Assembly (NCBI GenBank): GCA_905204635.1
Contig: CAJLAN010000141.1
Location: 1 to 5,038, forward strand
Direction of reading: 5' to 3'
DNA from: an uncultured Collinsella sp.
Lineage (GTDB): Bacteria > Actinomycetota > Coriobacteriia > Coriobacteriales > Coriobacteriaceae
Length of the DNA stretch: 5,038 nt
In this document: in pieces, positions 1 through 5,038 of the stretch
Position numbering within the stretch: position 1 is the stretch's first letter
How the letters are laid out: every line of letters begins with the position of its first letter
Translations under genes and position numbers: made by a program
The notes under the pieces: model-generated
What the model was told of the DNA's origin: nothing
The model's input: only the letters and a program-made list of their open reading frames with translations
The model's database searches: none

Positions 1-30
1 GATACTGATACGATAGGGACGTTAGCAACT

Positions 31-43
31 GCCGCCGAGCGGC
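31..43 (+). other. Small GC dyad in the leader of the reductase gene
   Basis: GCCGC and GCGGC flank a CGA loop, giving a perfect 5-bp stem that ends 7 bases before the ribosome binding site of the next gene. An overlapping dyad, GAGC-G-GCTC at 37-45, could form instead. There is no T-tract, so it does not look like a terminator. It could be a leader hairpin or chance in GC-rich DNA. The rest of 1-63 shows only a weak -10-like TACGAT at 9-14, whose -35 would lie outside the window. Confidence 0.25.
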
Positions 44-63
44 TCAAACGAAAGGAAGCCTGT

Positions 64-2010
64 ATGGAGTCCTCTGCCTACCCGATGCTCTTTAGCCCGA
101 TCAAGGTCGGTACAACCGAGGTCAAGAACCGCGTCTTTATGCCGCCGGTGTCCACCAACCTGGCCGATCATGGCTATGTGACCGACGACTTGGTCGATCA
201 TTACCGTGCCCGCGCCAAGGGCGGCGTGGGCCTCATCATTACCGAGGTCGTGACGGTCGAGCCTACCTATACCTATCTGCCGGGTGACATGTGCTGCTAC
301 GACGACACGTTTATCCCCGGCTGGGAAAAGCTCGCCGCGGCCGTCCACGAGTATGGCTGCAAGATCATGCCGCAGCTCTTCCATCCCGCCTACATGGCCT
401 TTAACATTCCGGGCACGCCGCGCCTGATCGCTCCGTCCTTTGTGGGCCCGTCTTACGCCCGCGAGGCACCGCGCCCCATCACGGTCGACGAGATTCACGA
501 GCTCACGCATCAGTTTGGCGACGCTGCCGTGCGTATGCAGAAGGCTGGCGTCGATGGCGTTGAAGTCCATGCGGCACACGCCCACGGCATGCTCGGCGGC
601 TTTTTGACTCCGCTCTACAACAAGCGTACCGACGAGTACGGCTCGCTCGCCGCCCGCATGCGCTTCTTACTCGAGGTCATCGCCGAGATTCGCGAGCGCT
701 GCGGCAAGGACTTTATCATCGACGTCCGCATCTCGGGCGATGAGTACACCGATGGCGGCCTGACCCTCAACGACATGATCTACGTCTCGCGTCGCCTGGA
801 GAAGGCCGGTGTCGACATGATTCATGTGTCGGGCGGTACCACCATCAAGCGCGGCTCCGCGATTCCCGCTGCCGGTACCCAGCAGGCCTCGCACGCCGCC
901 TGCTCGCGCGAGATTAAAAAGCACGTCAACATTCCCGTCGCCACCGTCGGCCGCATCAACGAGGCCTGGATCGCCGAGGAGCTGATCGAGGACGGCGCTG
1001 CCGACATCTGCATGATGGGCCGCGCCAATCTGTGCGATGCCGAGTTCTGCAACAAGGCCGCTGCCGGCAACGCCGACGACATCCGCCCCTGCATTGGCTG
1101 CCTGCGCTGCCTAAACGGCATTATGTTCGGCAAGCGCATCTCCTGCACCGTCAACCCCGATGTTGAGCGCGACGAGGCCGGCTACGAGCCTGCCGCCGAG
1201 GCCAAGAACGTACTGGTTGTGGGCGCTGGTCCTGCGGGCATGGAGGCAGCCTACATTGCCGCCAAGCGCGGCCATAACGTGGTGCTCGTGGACAAGCAGG
1301 ATGAGCCGGGCGGCGAGATGCGCATCGCAGCCGTTCCGCCGGCAAAGCAGGAACTCACTCGCGTGATCAAGTATCAGTATCGTCGTCTGGCCGAGTCGGG
1401 CGTGAAGTGCGTCTTTGGTACCGAGCTTACTGCCGAGGACATTCAGCGTGACTACGCGGGCTACGAGGTCGTCCTGGCTTATGGCGCCGAGCCCATCGCT
1501 CCGGCCTTCATGCAGGGCTTTAAGCAGGTTATGACGGCTGACGACCTACTGGGTGGCAAGGCTTTCCCGGGCAAGAAGACCGTCATCGTGGGCGGCGGCA
1601 CCGTCGGTTGCGAGACGGCAGATTACCTGGCCCCGCTGGTCAACGACCTGTCGCCGGCCAATCGCGATATCACCGTTATCGAGATGACCAAGACGCTCGC
1701 CGCCAACGAGGGCGGCGCCGGTCGCGCGGTGCTCATCACGCGCATGCTCTCAAAGGGCGTCCACGTGCTGACCGAGGCCAAGGTGACCGAGATTACCGAG
1801 GACGCCATCAGCTACGAGAAGGATGGCGAGGTCCACACCATCGCCGATGCCGATACGCTGGTGCTTGCCATGGGCTATCGTCCCAATACCAAGTTGGCCG
1901 ACGACCTTGCCGCTGCCGGTGTTGCCACCCACGTGTTGGGTGACGCCAACAAGTGCGGCAACATTCGCGACGCCATCGGCGACGGCTACAAGGTTGCCTG
2001 CGAACTCTAG
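64..2010 (+). CDS. Old-yellow-enzyme-type FMN/Fe-S/FAD oxidoreductase (2,4-dienoyl-CoA or 2-enoate reductase class)
   Basis: Family role: NAD(P)H reduces FAD, electrons pass through a 4Fe-4S cluster to FMN, and an activated C=C bond is reduced in the cytoplasm. The 648 residues match the usual length of about 640-670. An FMN TIM barrel fills roughly residues 8-335, opening with LFSPIKVG..VKNRVFMPP and carrying NKRTDEYG near 186-193 and MGR at 318-320. C343, C346, C349 and C361 form a CX2CX2CX11C cluster motif. The FAD fold starts with GAGPAG at 387-392, the NAD(P)H fold with GGGTVG at 510-515, and a GD near the C-terminus is the second FAD contact. The start is set by AAAGGAAG at 51-58, 5 bases before ATG. 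Oddities: where relatives have HGYL or HEGYL with the catalytic tyrosine, this protein reads HAHGML (172-177), and YGGS is shortened to YGS. Substrate unknown; bile-acid (BaiCD/BaiH) and cinnamate/enoate reductases share this architecture, but none can be assigned. The gene is convergent with the regulator and probably its own unit. Confidence 0.9.
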   Translation: MESSAYPMLFSPIKVGTTEVKNRVFMPPVSTNLADHGYVTDDLVDHYRARAKGGVGLIITEVVTVEPTYTYLPGDMCCYDDTFIPGWEKLAAAVHEYGCKIMPQLFHPAYMAFNIPGTPRLIAPSFVGPSYAREAPRPITVDEIHELTHQFGDAAVRMQKAGVDGVEVHAAHAHGMLGGFLTPLYNKRTDEYGSLAARMRFLLEVIAEIRERCGKDFIIDVRISGDEYTDGGLTLNDMIYVSRRLEKAGVDMIHVSGGTTIKRGSAIPAAGTQQASHAACSREIKKHVNIPVATVGRINEAWIAEELIEDGAADICMMGRANLCDAEFCNKAAAGNADDIRPCIGCLRCLNGIMFGKRISCTVNPDVERDEAGYEPAAEAKNVLVVGAGPAGMEAAYIAAKRGHNVVLVDKQDEPGGEMRIAAVPPAKQELTRVIKYQYRRLAESGVKCVFGTELTAEDIQRDYAGYEVVLAYGAEPIAPAFMQGFKQVMTADDLLGGKAFPGKKTVIVGGGTVGCETADYLAPLVNDLSPANRDITVIEMTKTLAANEGGAGRAVLITRMLSKGVHVLTEAKVTEITEDAISYEKDGEVHTIADADTLVLAMGYRPNTKLADDLAAAGVATHVLGDANKCGNIRDAIGDGYKVACEL

Positions 2011-2036
2011 TCAACCCCTTTGCACCAATCGATTGC

Positions 2037-2084
2037 AAAAAGCGGCGGCTGCCCTGTGCGTTGGGCAGCCGCCGCCTGCGTTTT
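2037..2084. terminator. Bidirectional Rho-independent terminator between convergent genes
   Basis: GCGGCGGCTGCCC (2042-2054) pairs perfectly with GGGCAGCCGCCGC (2063-2075) around an 8-base loop, TGTGCGTT. On the minus strand the stem is followed directly by five T (the A5 at 2037-2041), a strong terminator for the regulator gene that stops at 2110. On the plus strand a TTTT at 2081-2084 follows after a 5-base gap, giving a weaker terminator for the reductase gene that stops at 2010. The position between two converging stop codons fits a shared terminator. Confidence 0.88.
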
Positions 2085-2109
2085 GCCAAAGAAAGATTAT
2101 TGTCGGGCC

Positions 2110-2802
2110 CTAAATGCCTTTTGCTTCTGCTCCCTCCGCAATCATGTTGCGGTTATACACCAGGTGCAGATACATCGCGTCGTGCGCGGCGGTGGGATTG
2201 CGCGAGGCGATGGCGTCGGCCACATCGCGGTGCGTGCGGATAGTTTCCTCGACGAGCTTTTTGCCGGTCACGTCGATAAAGAGGGGGACGGATGCCTTGA
2301 GCACGCCCATCAGGCGGGGAACGACGAGGTTTCCGGAGCTCTCGGCAATGGCATTGTGGAACGCGGTGTCGGCGGCGGAGTAATCCTCACCGGCCTCGGC
2401 CAGGCGCTCGGATTCGTCGCAGAGCTCTTTGATACAGACGACCTGGTCGTTGGTTGCGTGCTCTGCGGCCATGCTGGCCATCTGCGGCTCGATCATAAAG
2501 CGCACCTCGAGTAGGTCGCGCGCCAGACGCTGCTTGTCGTCGATAAAGGTAAAGCCCAGCGGGTCGTCGGCAACGCCGGGGTTTGACGCCACATAGGTGC
2601 CCGAACCCTGCTTAATGCGCACGATATTGCGCGACTGCAGCAACTTCATGGCCTCGCGCACGGTGCTCCTGCCGGCGCCCAAGCGCTCGACCAGCACGGT
2701 TTCCTTGGGTAGGCGATCGCCTTGCTCAAGGTGTTCATCCAGAATCAATTGAATGATTTTCTCCGATATTTGCTCGGGGAGTCCCGATTCGGCGCGGGCC
2801 AT
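2110..2802 (-). CDS. GntR-family transcriptional regulator, FadR subfamily (FCD domain)
   Basis: A cytoplasmic DNA-binding repressor or activator that probably answers to an organic or sugar acid. With the start at 2802 it has 230 residues, normal for the family. The N-terminal winged helix spans about 8-73: RLPKE at 30-34, the recognition helix beginning GRSTVREAM (44-52), and the wing KQGSGTYV (64-71). The C-terminal all-helical FCD domain begins near LLEVRFMIEPQMA (97-109). The metal ligands expected in the family all appear to be present: D145 and H149 in DTAFH, H191 in THRDV and H213 in YLHLV, so it probably holds a metal that binds a carboxylate effector. ATG at 2802 is preferred because AAAGG lies 7 bases upstream; in-frame ATGs at 2817 and 2829 have no ribosome binding site. 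It is divergent from the permease gene, with CATCWGA sites near both starts, so control of the permease and of itself is likely. The ligand is not identifiable from sequence. Confidence 0.93.
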   Translation of the reverse strand: MARAESGLPEQISEKIIQLILDEHLEQGDRLPKETVLVERLGAGRSTVREAMKLLQSRNIVRIKQGSGTYVASNPGVADDPLGFTFIDDKQRLARDLLEVRFMIEPQMASMAAEHATNDQVVCIKELCDESERLAEAGEDYSAADTAFHNAIAESSGNLVVPRLMGVLKASVPLFIDVTGKKLVEETIRTHRDVADAIASRNPTAAHDAMYLHLVYNRNMIAEGAEAKGI

Positions 2803-2809
2803 AGCTATA

Positions 2810-2815
2810 CCTTTC
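2810..2815 (-). promoter_or_regulatory. Ribosome binding site deciding the regulator start
   Basis: Read on the minus strand this is GAAAGG, 7 bases before ATG at 2802. The two earlier in-frame ATGs (2829, 2817) lack any purine-rich match at the right distance, so the 9 extra residues they would add are probably not translated. Confidence 0.7.
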
Positions 2816-2826
2816 ATTACAAAATT

Positions 2827-2842
2827 CATCTGAGCTATTTTA
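2827..2842 (-). promoter_or_regulatory. Putative regulator promoter -10 with an overlapping operator-like site
   Basis: On the minus strand TAAAAT (plus 2837-2842) matches the -10 consensus at 5 of 6 bases. Three bases downstream lies TCAGATG (plus strand CATCTGA, 2827-2833), which differs by one central base from the CATCAGA repeated near the permease promoter. It would cover the expected transcription start, as a repressor site would. No convincing -35 was found. Autoregulation is inferred from the shared motif and position. Confidence 0.4.
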
Positions 2843-2927
2843 GCGCACCACGGATGCGATATTGGCCGCTGGATTTGAGTCGGGCGGCTTAGATATACCG
2901 TTCGCAGCGCAAATACGACCGTTTACC

Positions 2928-2946
2928 AAATACATCAGATGTATTT
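2928..2946. promoter_or_regulatory. 19-bp perfect palindrome, probable operator for the FadR-type regulator
   Basis: AAATACATC-A-GATGTATTT is a perfect 9-1-9 dyad in the gap between the divergent regulator and permease genes. GntR/FadR-type dimers usually bind short dyads with a central spacer of this kind. The core CATC-A-GATG recurs as half or degenerate sites at 2968, 2997 and 3016 (inverted). It lies about 45 bp upstream of the permease -10. Direct binding is inferred from position and symmetry. Confidence 0.65.
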
Positions 2947-2967
2947 CGAACAAATTTCAAAATGAAA

Positions 2968-3023
2968 CATCAGACCTTTCCAAAACACGCTATAGTCATC
3001 AGACGAATTCAAAAGGTCTGATG
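2968..3023. promoter_or_regulatory. Array of CATCAGAC operator-like repeats around the permease promoter
   Basis: CATCAGAC occurs at 2968-2975 and 2997-3004 in direct orientation, and inverted (GTCTGATG) at 3016-3023. The first and last copies extend to a 12-bp perfect inverted pair, CATCAGACCTTT (2968-2979) and AAAGGTCTGATG (3012-3023). The site at 2997 lies within TCATC-A-GACGA, a dyad with one mismatch. Centres are at 2972, 3001 and 3019; adding the 19-bp palindrome at 2937, spacings are 35, 29 and 18 bp. The copies bracket the -10 box and reach to 4 bases before the ribosome binding site, as expected for repression by occlusion. Confidence 0.6.
2991..2996 (+). promoter_or_regulatory. Putative -10 box of the permease promoter
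   Basis: TATAGT matches TATAAT at 5 of 6 bases and lies 41 bases before the permease start codon, which would put transcription start near 3003. No good -35 stands 16-18 bases upstream: the best there is ATCAGA, 3 of 6, inside an operator-like repeat. Either the promoter is weak or needs an activator, or the true -10 lies elsewhere in this AT-rich stretch. Confidence 0.5.
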
Positions 3024-3027
3024 AATT

Positions 3028-3033
3028 GGAGGA
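3028..3033 (+). promoter_or_regulatory. Ribosome binding site of the permease gene
   Basis: GGAGGA lies 3 bases before ATG at 3037, slightly close but strong. A second in-frame ATG at 3055 has no such site, so 3037 is the better start. Confidence 0.75.
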
Positions 3034-3036
3034 AAG

Positions 3037-4398
3037 ATGTCAGACCCAACGTTTATGGCTGACCCCACCAGGTTGGTCATCGCCGCCATCGTGGGCATCG
3101 CGCTGCTGCTTGCGCTCATCATCAAGTTCAAGCTGCACCCCGTGCTGTCGATGATGGTCTCGGCGCTCGTGATCGGTATCGGAGCCGGCATGCCGCTCGA
3201 CATGGTGGCAGACACCGTCACCAAGGGCGTGGGCACCACGCTGCAAAACATCGCCCTGCTCATTGGCCTGGGATCGATGTTTGGCCAGATTTTGGAGGAG
3301 AGCGGCGGCGCCAAGAAGATCGCCCAGACCTTCATTAACACCTTTGGCCAGGGCCACTCCAGCTGGGCGCTGGGCATCACCGGTCTGGTCATCGGCACAA
3401 CGGTGTTCTTTGAGGCCGGCGTGGTCGTTTTGATTCCGCTTGCGTTTAGCGTGGCATCGCAGACCAAAAAGTCGACGCTCTACTACGGCATCGCGCTGCT
3501 CGCGGGACTTGCCGCTGGCTATGCGTTTGTGCCGCCATCGGCCGGGTCGGTTTTGGTCGCCGGCACGCTCGGTGTCGACCTGGGCACCATGATTCTCGTC
3601 GGTATCCCCACTGCCTTCATCGCCATGGCGATTGCCGGCGTCATCTGGGGCCGCAATGTGGGCGGTCGCATCTTTACCGATGTTCCGGAACACTTTACCT
3701 CTGCCGAGGGCGCGAGCGACGAAAAGGAGCTTCCCTCCTTTGGCATGGTGCTTGCCATCGTGCTCACGCCGCTTTGTCTGATTTTGCTGGGCACGTTGTC
3801 CTCTTATATCCCCATGCCCGCCGAGCTCGCCTCGATTTTTGCCTTCCTGGGTAAGCCGTTCGTCGCTTTGACGCTCGCCACGCTCGTCGCGATGTATCTG
3901 CTGGGCGCGCGCCGCGGCTACTCCGGCGCCGAGCTCAAGGCCCTGCTCGACCGCTCTCTTAAGCCCGTCGGCATGATCTTGCTGGTTATCGCCTGTGGCG
4001 GCGTCATTCGCTGGATGCTACAAGACTGCGGCTTGGGTCAGGTTATCGGCCCTATGCTCGAGGCCTCACCGCTGCCTTTGGTGGTCGTTGCCTTTTTGAT
4101 CGCCGTCATGGTGCGTGCCTCTGTCGGCAGCTCCATCGTCGCTATGACCATGGCATCGGGCATTATGGCCGCCATGCCTGCGGTCGCTGGTGCTTCGGTG
4201 CTCATGCGTGCCGCTATCTGTCTTGCAATTTGCGGCGGCGCCACAGCCCTCTCGCACGTCAACGATGCCGGTTTTTGGATGTGCTCCTCGTTCCTGGAGA
4301 TTGACGAGAAGACCACCCTCAAGTCCTGGACCGTTATGGAGACGCTCATCGGCCTTTCGGGTCTTGCCTGCGCCCTGGTGATTTCGTTCTTCGCCTAG
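3037..4398 (+). CDS. GntP-family permease (gluconate / sugar-acid or hydroxy-acid : H+ symporter)
   Basis: Inner-membrane importer of the gluconate-type family; 453 residues is typical. Hydrophobic helices run almost throughout, the first at about 12-30 and 34-52, with a hydrophilic loop near 213-233 (EHFTSAEGASDEKELP) before the second half. Family signatures: GLGSMFGQILEESGGA in the third helix region, GTTVFFEAGVVVLIP (120-134), and the C-terminal SHVNDAGFW (406-414) followed by TLKSWTVMET, which is close to canonical. The usual [HT]-x-[FL]-VPP-x-PGP loop reads YAFVPPSAGS here (162-171), without the histidine and with neither PGP proline. R360 in VRASVGSS takes the place of the usual R.. 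G[ST] stretch. These changes suggest a substrate other than gluconate. The divergent FadR-type regulator and the dehydratase downstream on the same strand, with no strong terminator between, point to uptake of a sugar acid that is then dehydrated. Family certain, substrate not. Confidence 0.93.
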   Translation: MSDPTFMADPTRLVIAAIVGIALLLALIIKFKLHPVLSMMVSALVIGIGAGMPLDMVADTVTKGVGTTLQNIALLIGLGSMFGQILEESGGAKKIAQTFINTFGQGHSSWALGITGLVIGTTVFFEAGVVVLIPLAFSVASQTKKSTLYYGIALLAGLAAGYAFVPPSAGSVLVAGTLGVDLGTMILVGIPTAFIAMAIAGVIWGRNVGGRIFTDVPEHFTSAEGASDEKELPSFGMVLAIVLTPLCLILLGTLSSYIPMPAELASIFAFLGKPFVALTLATLVAMYLLGARRGYSGAELKALLDRSLKPVGMILLVIACGGVIRWMLQDCGLGQVIGPMLEASPLPLVVVAFLIAVMVRASVGSSIVAMTMASGIMAAMPAVAGASVLMRAAICLAICGGATALSHVNDAGFWMCSSFLEIDEKTTLKSWTVMETLIGLSGLACALVISFFA

Positions 4399-4401
4399 TT
4401 C

Positions 4402-4413
4402 GCTTAGCTAAGC
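4402..4413. repeat. 12-bp perfect palindrome after the permease stop
   Basis: GCTTAGCTAAGC is self-complementary with no spacer and starts 3 bases after the permease stop codon. It is too short and loop-free to be a good RNA hairpin. It could be a protein site or chance. Confidence 0.3.
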
Positions 4414-4421
4414 ATCTTTCG

Positions 4422-4438
4422 CCGAGTGCATCGCTCGG
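4422..4438 (+). other. Intercistronic hairpin between permease and dehydratase genes
   Basis: CCGAGTG (4422-4428) pairs with CGCTCGG (4432-4438) over a CAT loop, giving 7 pairs with one G-U. No T-tract follows (the next bases are TACCCATTTACACC), so it is not a standard terminator. It could protect or process the permease message, or partly attenuate read-through to the dehydratase. Confidence 0.4.
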
Positions 4439-4462
4439 TACCCATTTACACCTGATTCATTA

Positions 4463-4475
4463 ACCAACGATTGGT
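4463..4475. promoter_or_regulatory. ACCAA-CGA-TTGGT dyad upstream of the dehydratase
   Basis: A perfect 5-3-5 inverted repeat 31 bases before the dehydratase start codon. It differs from the CATCAGA sites near the permease, so a different regulator could bind it, or it could be chance. A TTTACA at 4445-4450 resembles a -35, but no good -10 follows at the right distance, so an internal promoter is unproven. Confidence 0.3.
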
Positions 4476-4506
4476 ACAACCGTTCAATTCAAAAGAGGAG
4501 AGCATC

Positions 4507-5038
4507 ATGGACGAGAAAACCAAAGCACAGATTCAGCAGGAGGCCGCCGACCTGGTTGCCAAGCTGCAGCCGCGTTCTGGCAAGTTCCGCACCATCAGCC
4601 CCGAGATGGACCCGCTGCGCCTGGGCTCTGGCTGGAGCATCGAAGACCTGGACAAGCCGCAGGTCATCATCGAGTCGACCTTTGGCGATTCGCACCCGGG
4701 TTCTGCCGGCCTGTTCGAGCTGGTCGAGGAGGTGCGCGCTGGCGTTGCCGAGGCTGGTGGCCACGGTGCCCGTTACTTCTGCACCGACATTTGCGACGGT
4801 GAGGCCCAGGGCCACGACGGCATCAACTACTCGCTGCCCAGCCGCGACATGATCGCCAACATGATCGAGATCCACGCCAAGGCCACCCCGTTCGATGCCG
4901 GTGTCTTCGTTGCCAGCTGCGATAAGGGCCTGCCCGCGAACCTCATGGCCATGGGCCGCATCAACATCCCCTCCATCGTCGTCACCGGCGGCGTCATGGA
5001 TGCCGGCCCCGACCTGCTGACCCTGGAGCAGCTCGGCG
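4507..5038 (+). CDS. IlvD/Edd-family dehydratase, partial (3' end outside window); probable sugar-acid dehydratase
   Basis: Family members remove water from polyhydroxy acids to give 2-keto(-3-deoxy) acids using an Fe-S cluster and Mg2+. Only 177 codons of a protein usually 550-650 residues long are present. Visible motifs: DICDGEAQGHDG (94-105) with C96 and D97; YSLPSRD (108-114); ASCDKGLPA (136-144) with C138, D139 and K140, the lysine position that is carbamylated in IlvD; and NIPSIVVTGG (153-162). The first cluster cysteine of IlvD-type enzymes, in a PCN-like motif, is absent: the matching stretch reads FGDSHPGSAG (59-68). SCDKGLPA recalls the xylonate dehydratases YjhG/YagF, which E. coli encodes beside GntP-type permeases. 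GAGGAG at 4495-4500, 6 bases before ATG, fixes the start. The preceding permease gene ends 108 bases upstream on the same strand, so co-transcription is likely. True dihydroxy-acid dehydratase (branched-chain synthesis) is an alternative, made less likely by the context and the altered N-terminal motif. Confidence 0.88.
   Translation, partial: MDEKTKAQIQQEAADLVAKLQPRSGKFRTISPEMDPLRLGSGWSIEDLDKPQVIIESTFGDSHPGSAGLFELVEEVRAGVAEAGGHGARYFCTDICDGEAQGHDGINYSLPSRDMIANMIEIHAKATPFDAGVFVASCDKGLPANLMAMGRINIPSIVVTGGVMDAGPDLLTLEQLG

Noticed and set aside
22..585. Long minus-strand open frame opposite the reductase gene
   Set aside because: It is a shadow of a well-supported gene in GC-rich DNA; its product has no recognisable domain and no good ribosome binding site was seen.
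64..2010. Naming the reductase BaiCD, BaiH or FadH
   Set aside because: The architecture is shared by all of these, but the active-site motif departs from them and no neighbouring bile-acid or fatty-acid genes support a specific name.
2020..2514. Plus-strand open frame of 164 codons opposite the regulator
   Set aside because: It begins inside the terminator region, runs antisense to a clear GntR/FCD gene and encodes no recognisable motif.
2955..2967. TTTCA-AAA-TGAAA inverted repeat upstream of the permease promoter
   Set aside because: It is short and lies in very AT-rich DNA where such dyads arise by chance; it has no second copy.
2968..3023. Repeated CATCAGAC as a possible CRISPR or mobile-element repeat
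   Set aside because: The repeats are 8-12 bases, in mixed orientation and with unequal spacers in a promoter region; this fits operators, not CRISPR or insertion-sequence ends.
3040..3693. Minus-strand open frame of 217 codons opposite the permease
   Set aside because: The product is a low-complexity, Asp/His/Arg-rich antisense translation of membrane helices; the plus-strand frame carries clear family motifs.
4507..5038. Calling the dehydratase IlvD of branched-chain amino-acid synthesis
   Set aside because: The N-terminal cluster cysteine motif is absent, SCDKGLPA resembles sugar-acid dehydratases, and the neighbour is a GntP permease; but the 3' part is missing so it is not fully excluded.

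Overview
The window reads as chromosomal DNA of a GC-rich bacterium with ordinary Shine-Dalgarno sites and tightly packed genes. Codon use strongly favours G or C at third positions, while the intergenic gaps are AT-rich. The gene content (a flavin/Fe-S ene-reductase, a GntP-type permease, a FadR-type regulator and an IlvD/Edd-type dehydratase) would suit an anaerobic gut actinobacterium of the Coriobacteriia, such as Collinsella. That placement is a guess from style and gene content; there is no rRNA or other marker here.

Layout. (1) 64-2010 (+): a 648-residue enzyme of the 2,4-dienoyl-CoA reductase / 2-enoate reductase class, made of an old-yellow-enzyme barrel, a four-cysteine Fe-S motif and FAD and NAD(P)H domains. 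(2) 2037-2084: a perfect 13-bp GC-rich hairpin flanked by A5 on one side and T4 on the other, placed between two converging genes as a shared terminator. (3) 2110-2802 (-): a GntR-family repressor of the FadR/FCD subgroup with all four metal ligands. (4) 2803-3036: a divergent control region holding a 19-bp perfect palindrome and several copies of CATCAGA around a TATAGT -10 box. (5) 3037-4398 (+): a GntP-family carboxylate or sugar-acid permease. (6) 4399-4506: a gap with three small dyads. (7) 4507 to the window end (+): the first 177 codons of an IlvD/Edd-type dehydratase.

How the parts may work together. Regulator, permease and dehydratase look like one sugar-acid (aldonate or related hydroxy-acid) module. 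The permease would import the acid and the dehydratase would convert it to a 2-keto-3-deoxy acid. The FadR-type protein would sense the acid or a product and repress both divergent promoters through the CATCAGA sites. The substrate cannot be read from the sequence. The reductase is convergent, sits behind a terminator, and is probably a separate transcription unit.

No mobile element, CRISPR array, tRNA or rRNA gene was seen. No clearly new system is evident. The points most worth a second look are the repeated operator array, the reductase lacking the usual active-site tyrosine motif, the dehydratase lacking the usual first cluster cysteine, and the altered signature motif of the permease.
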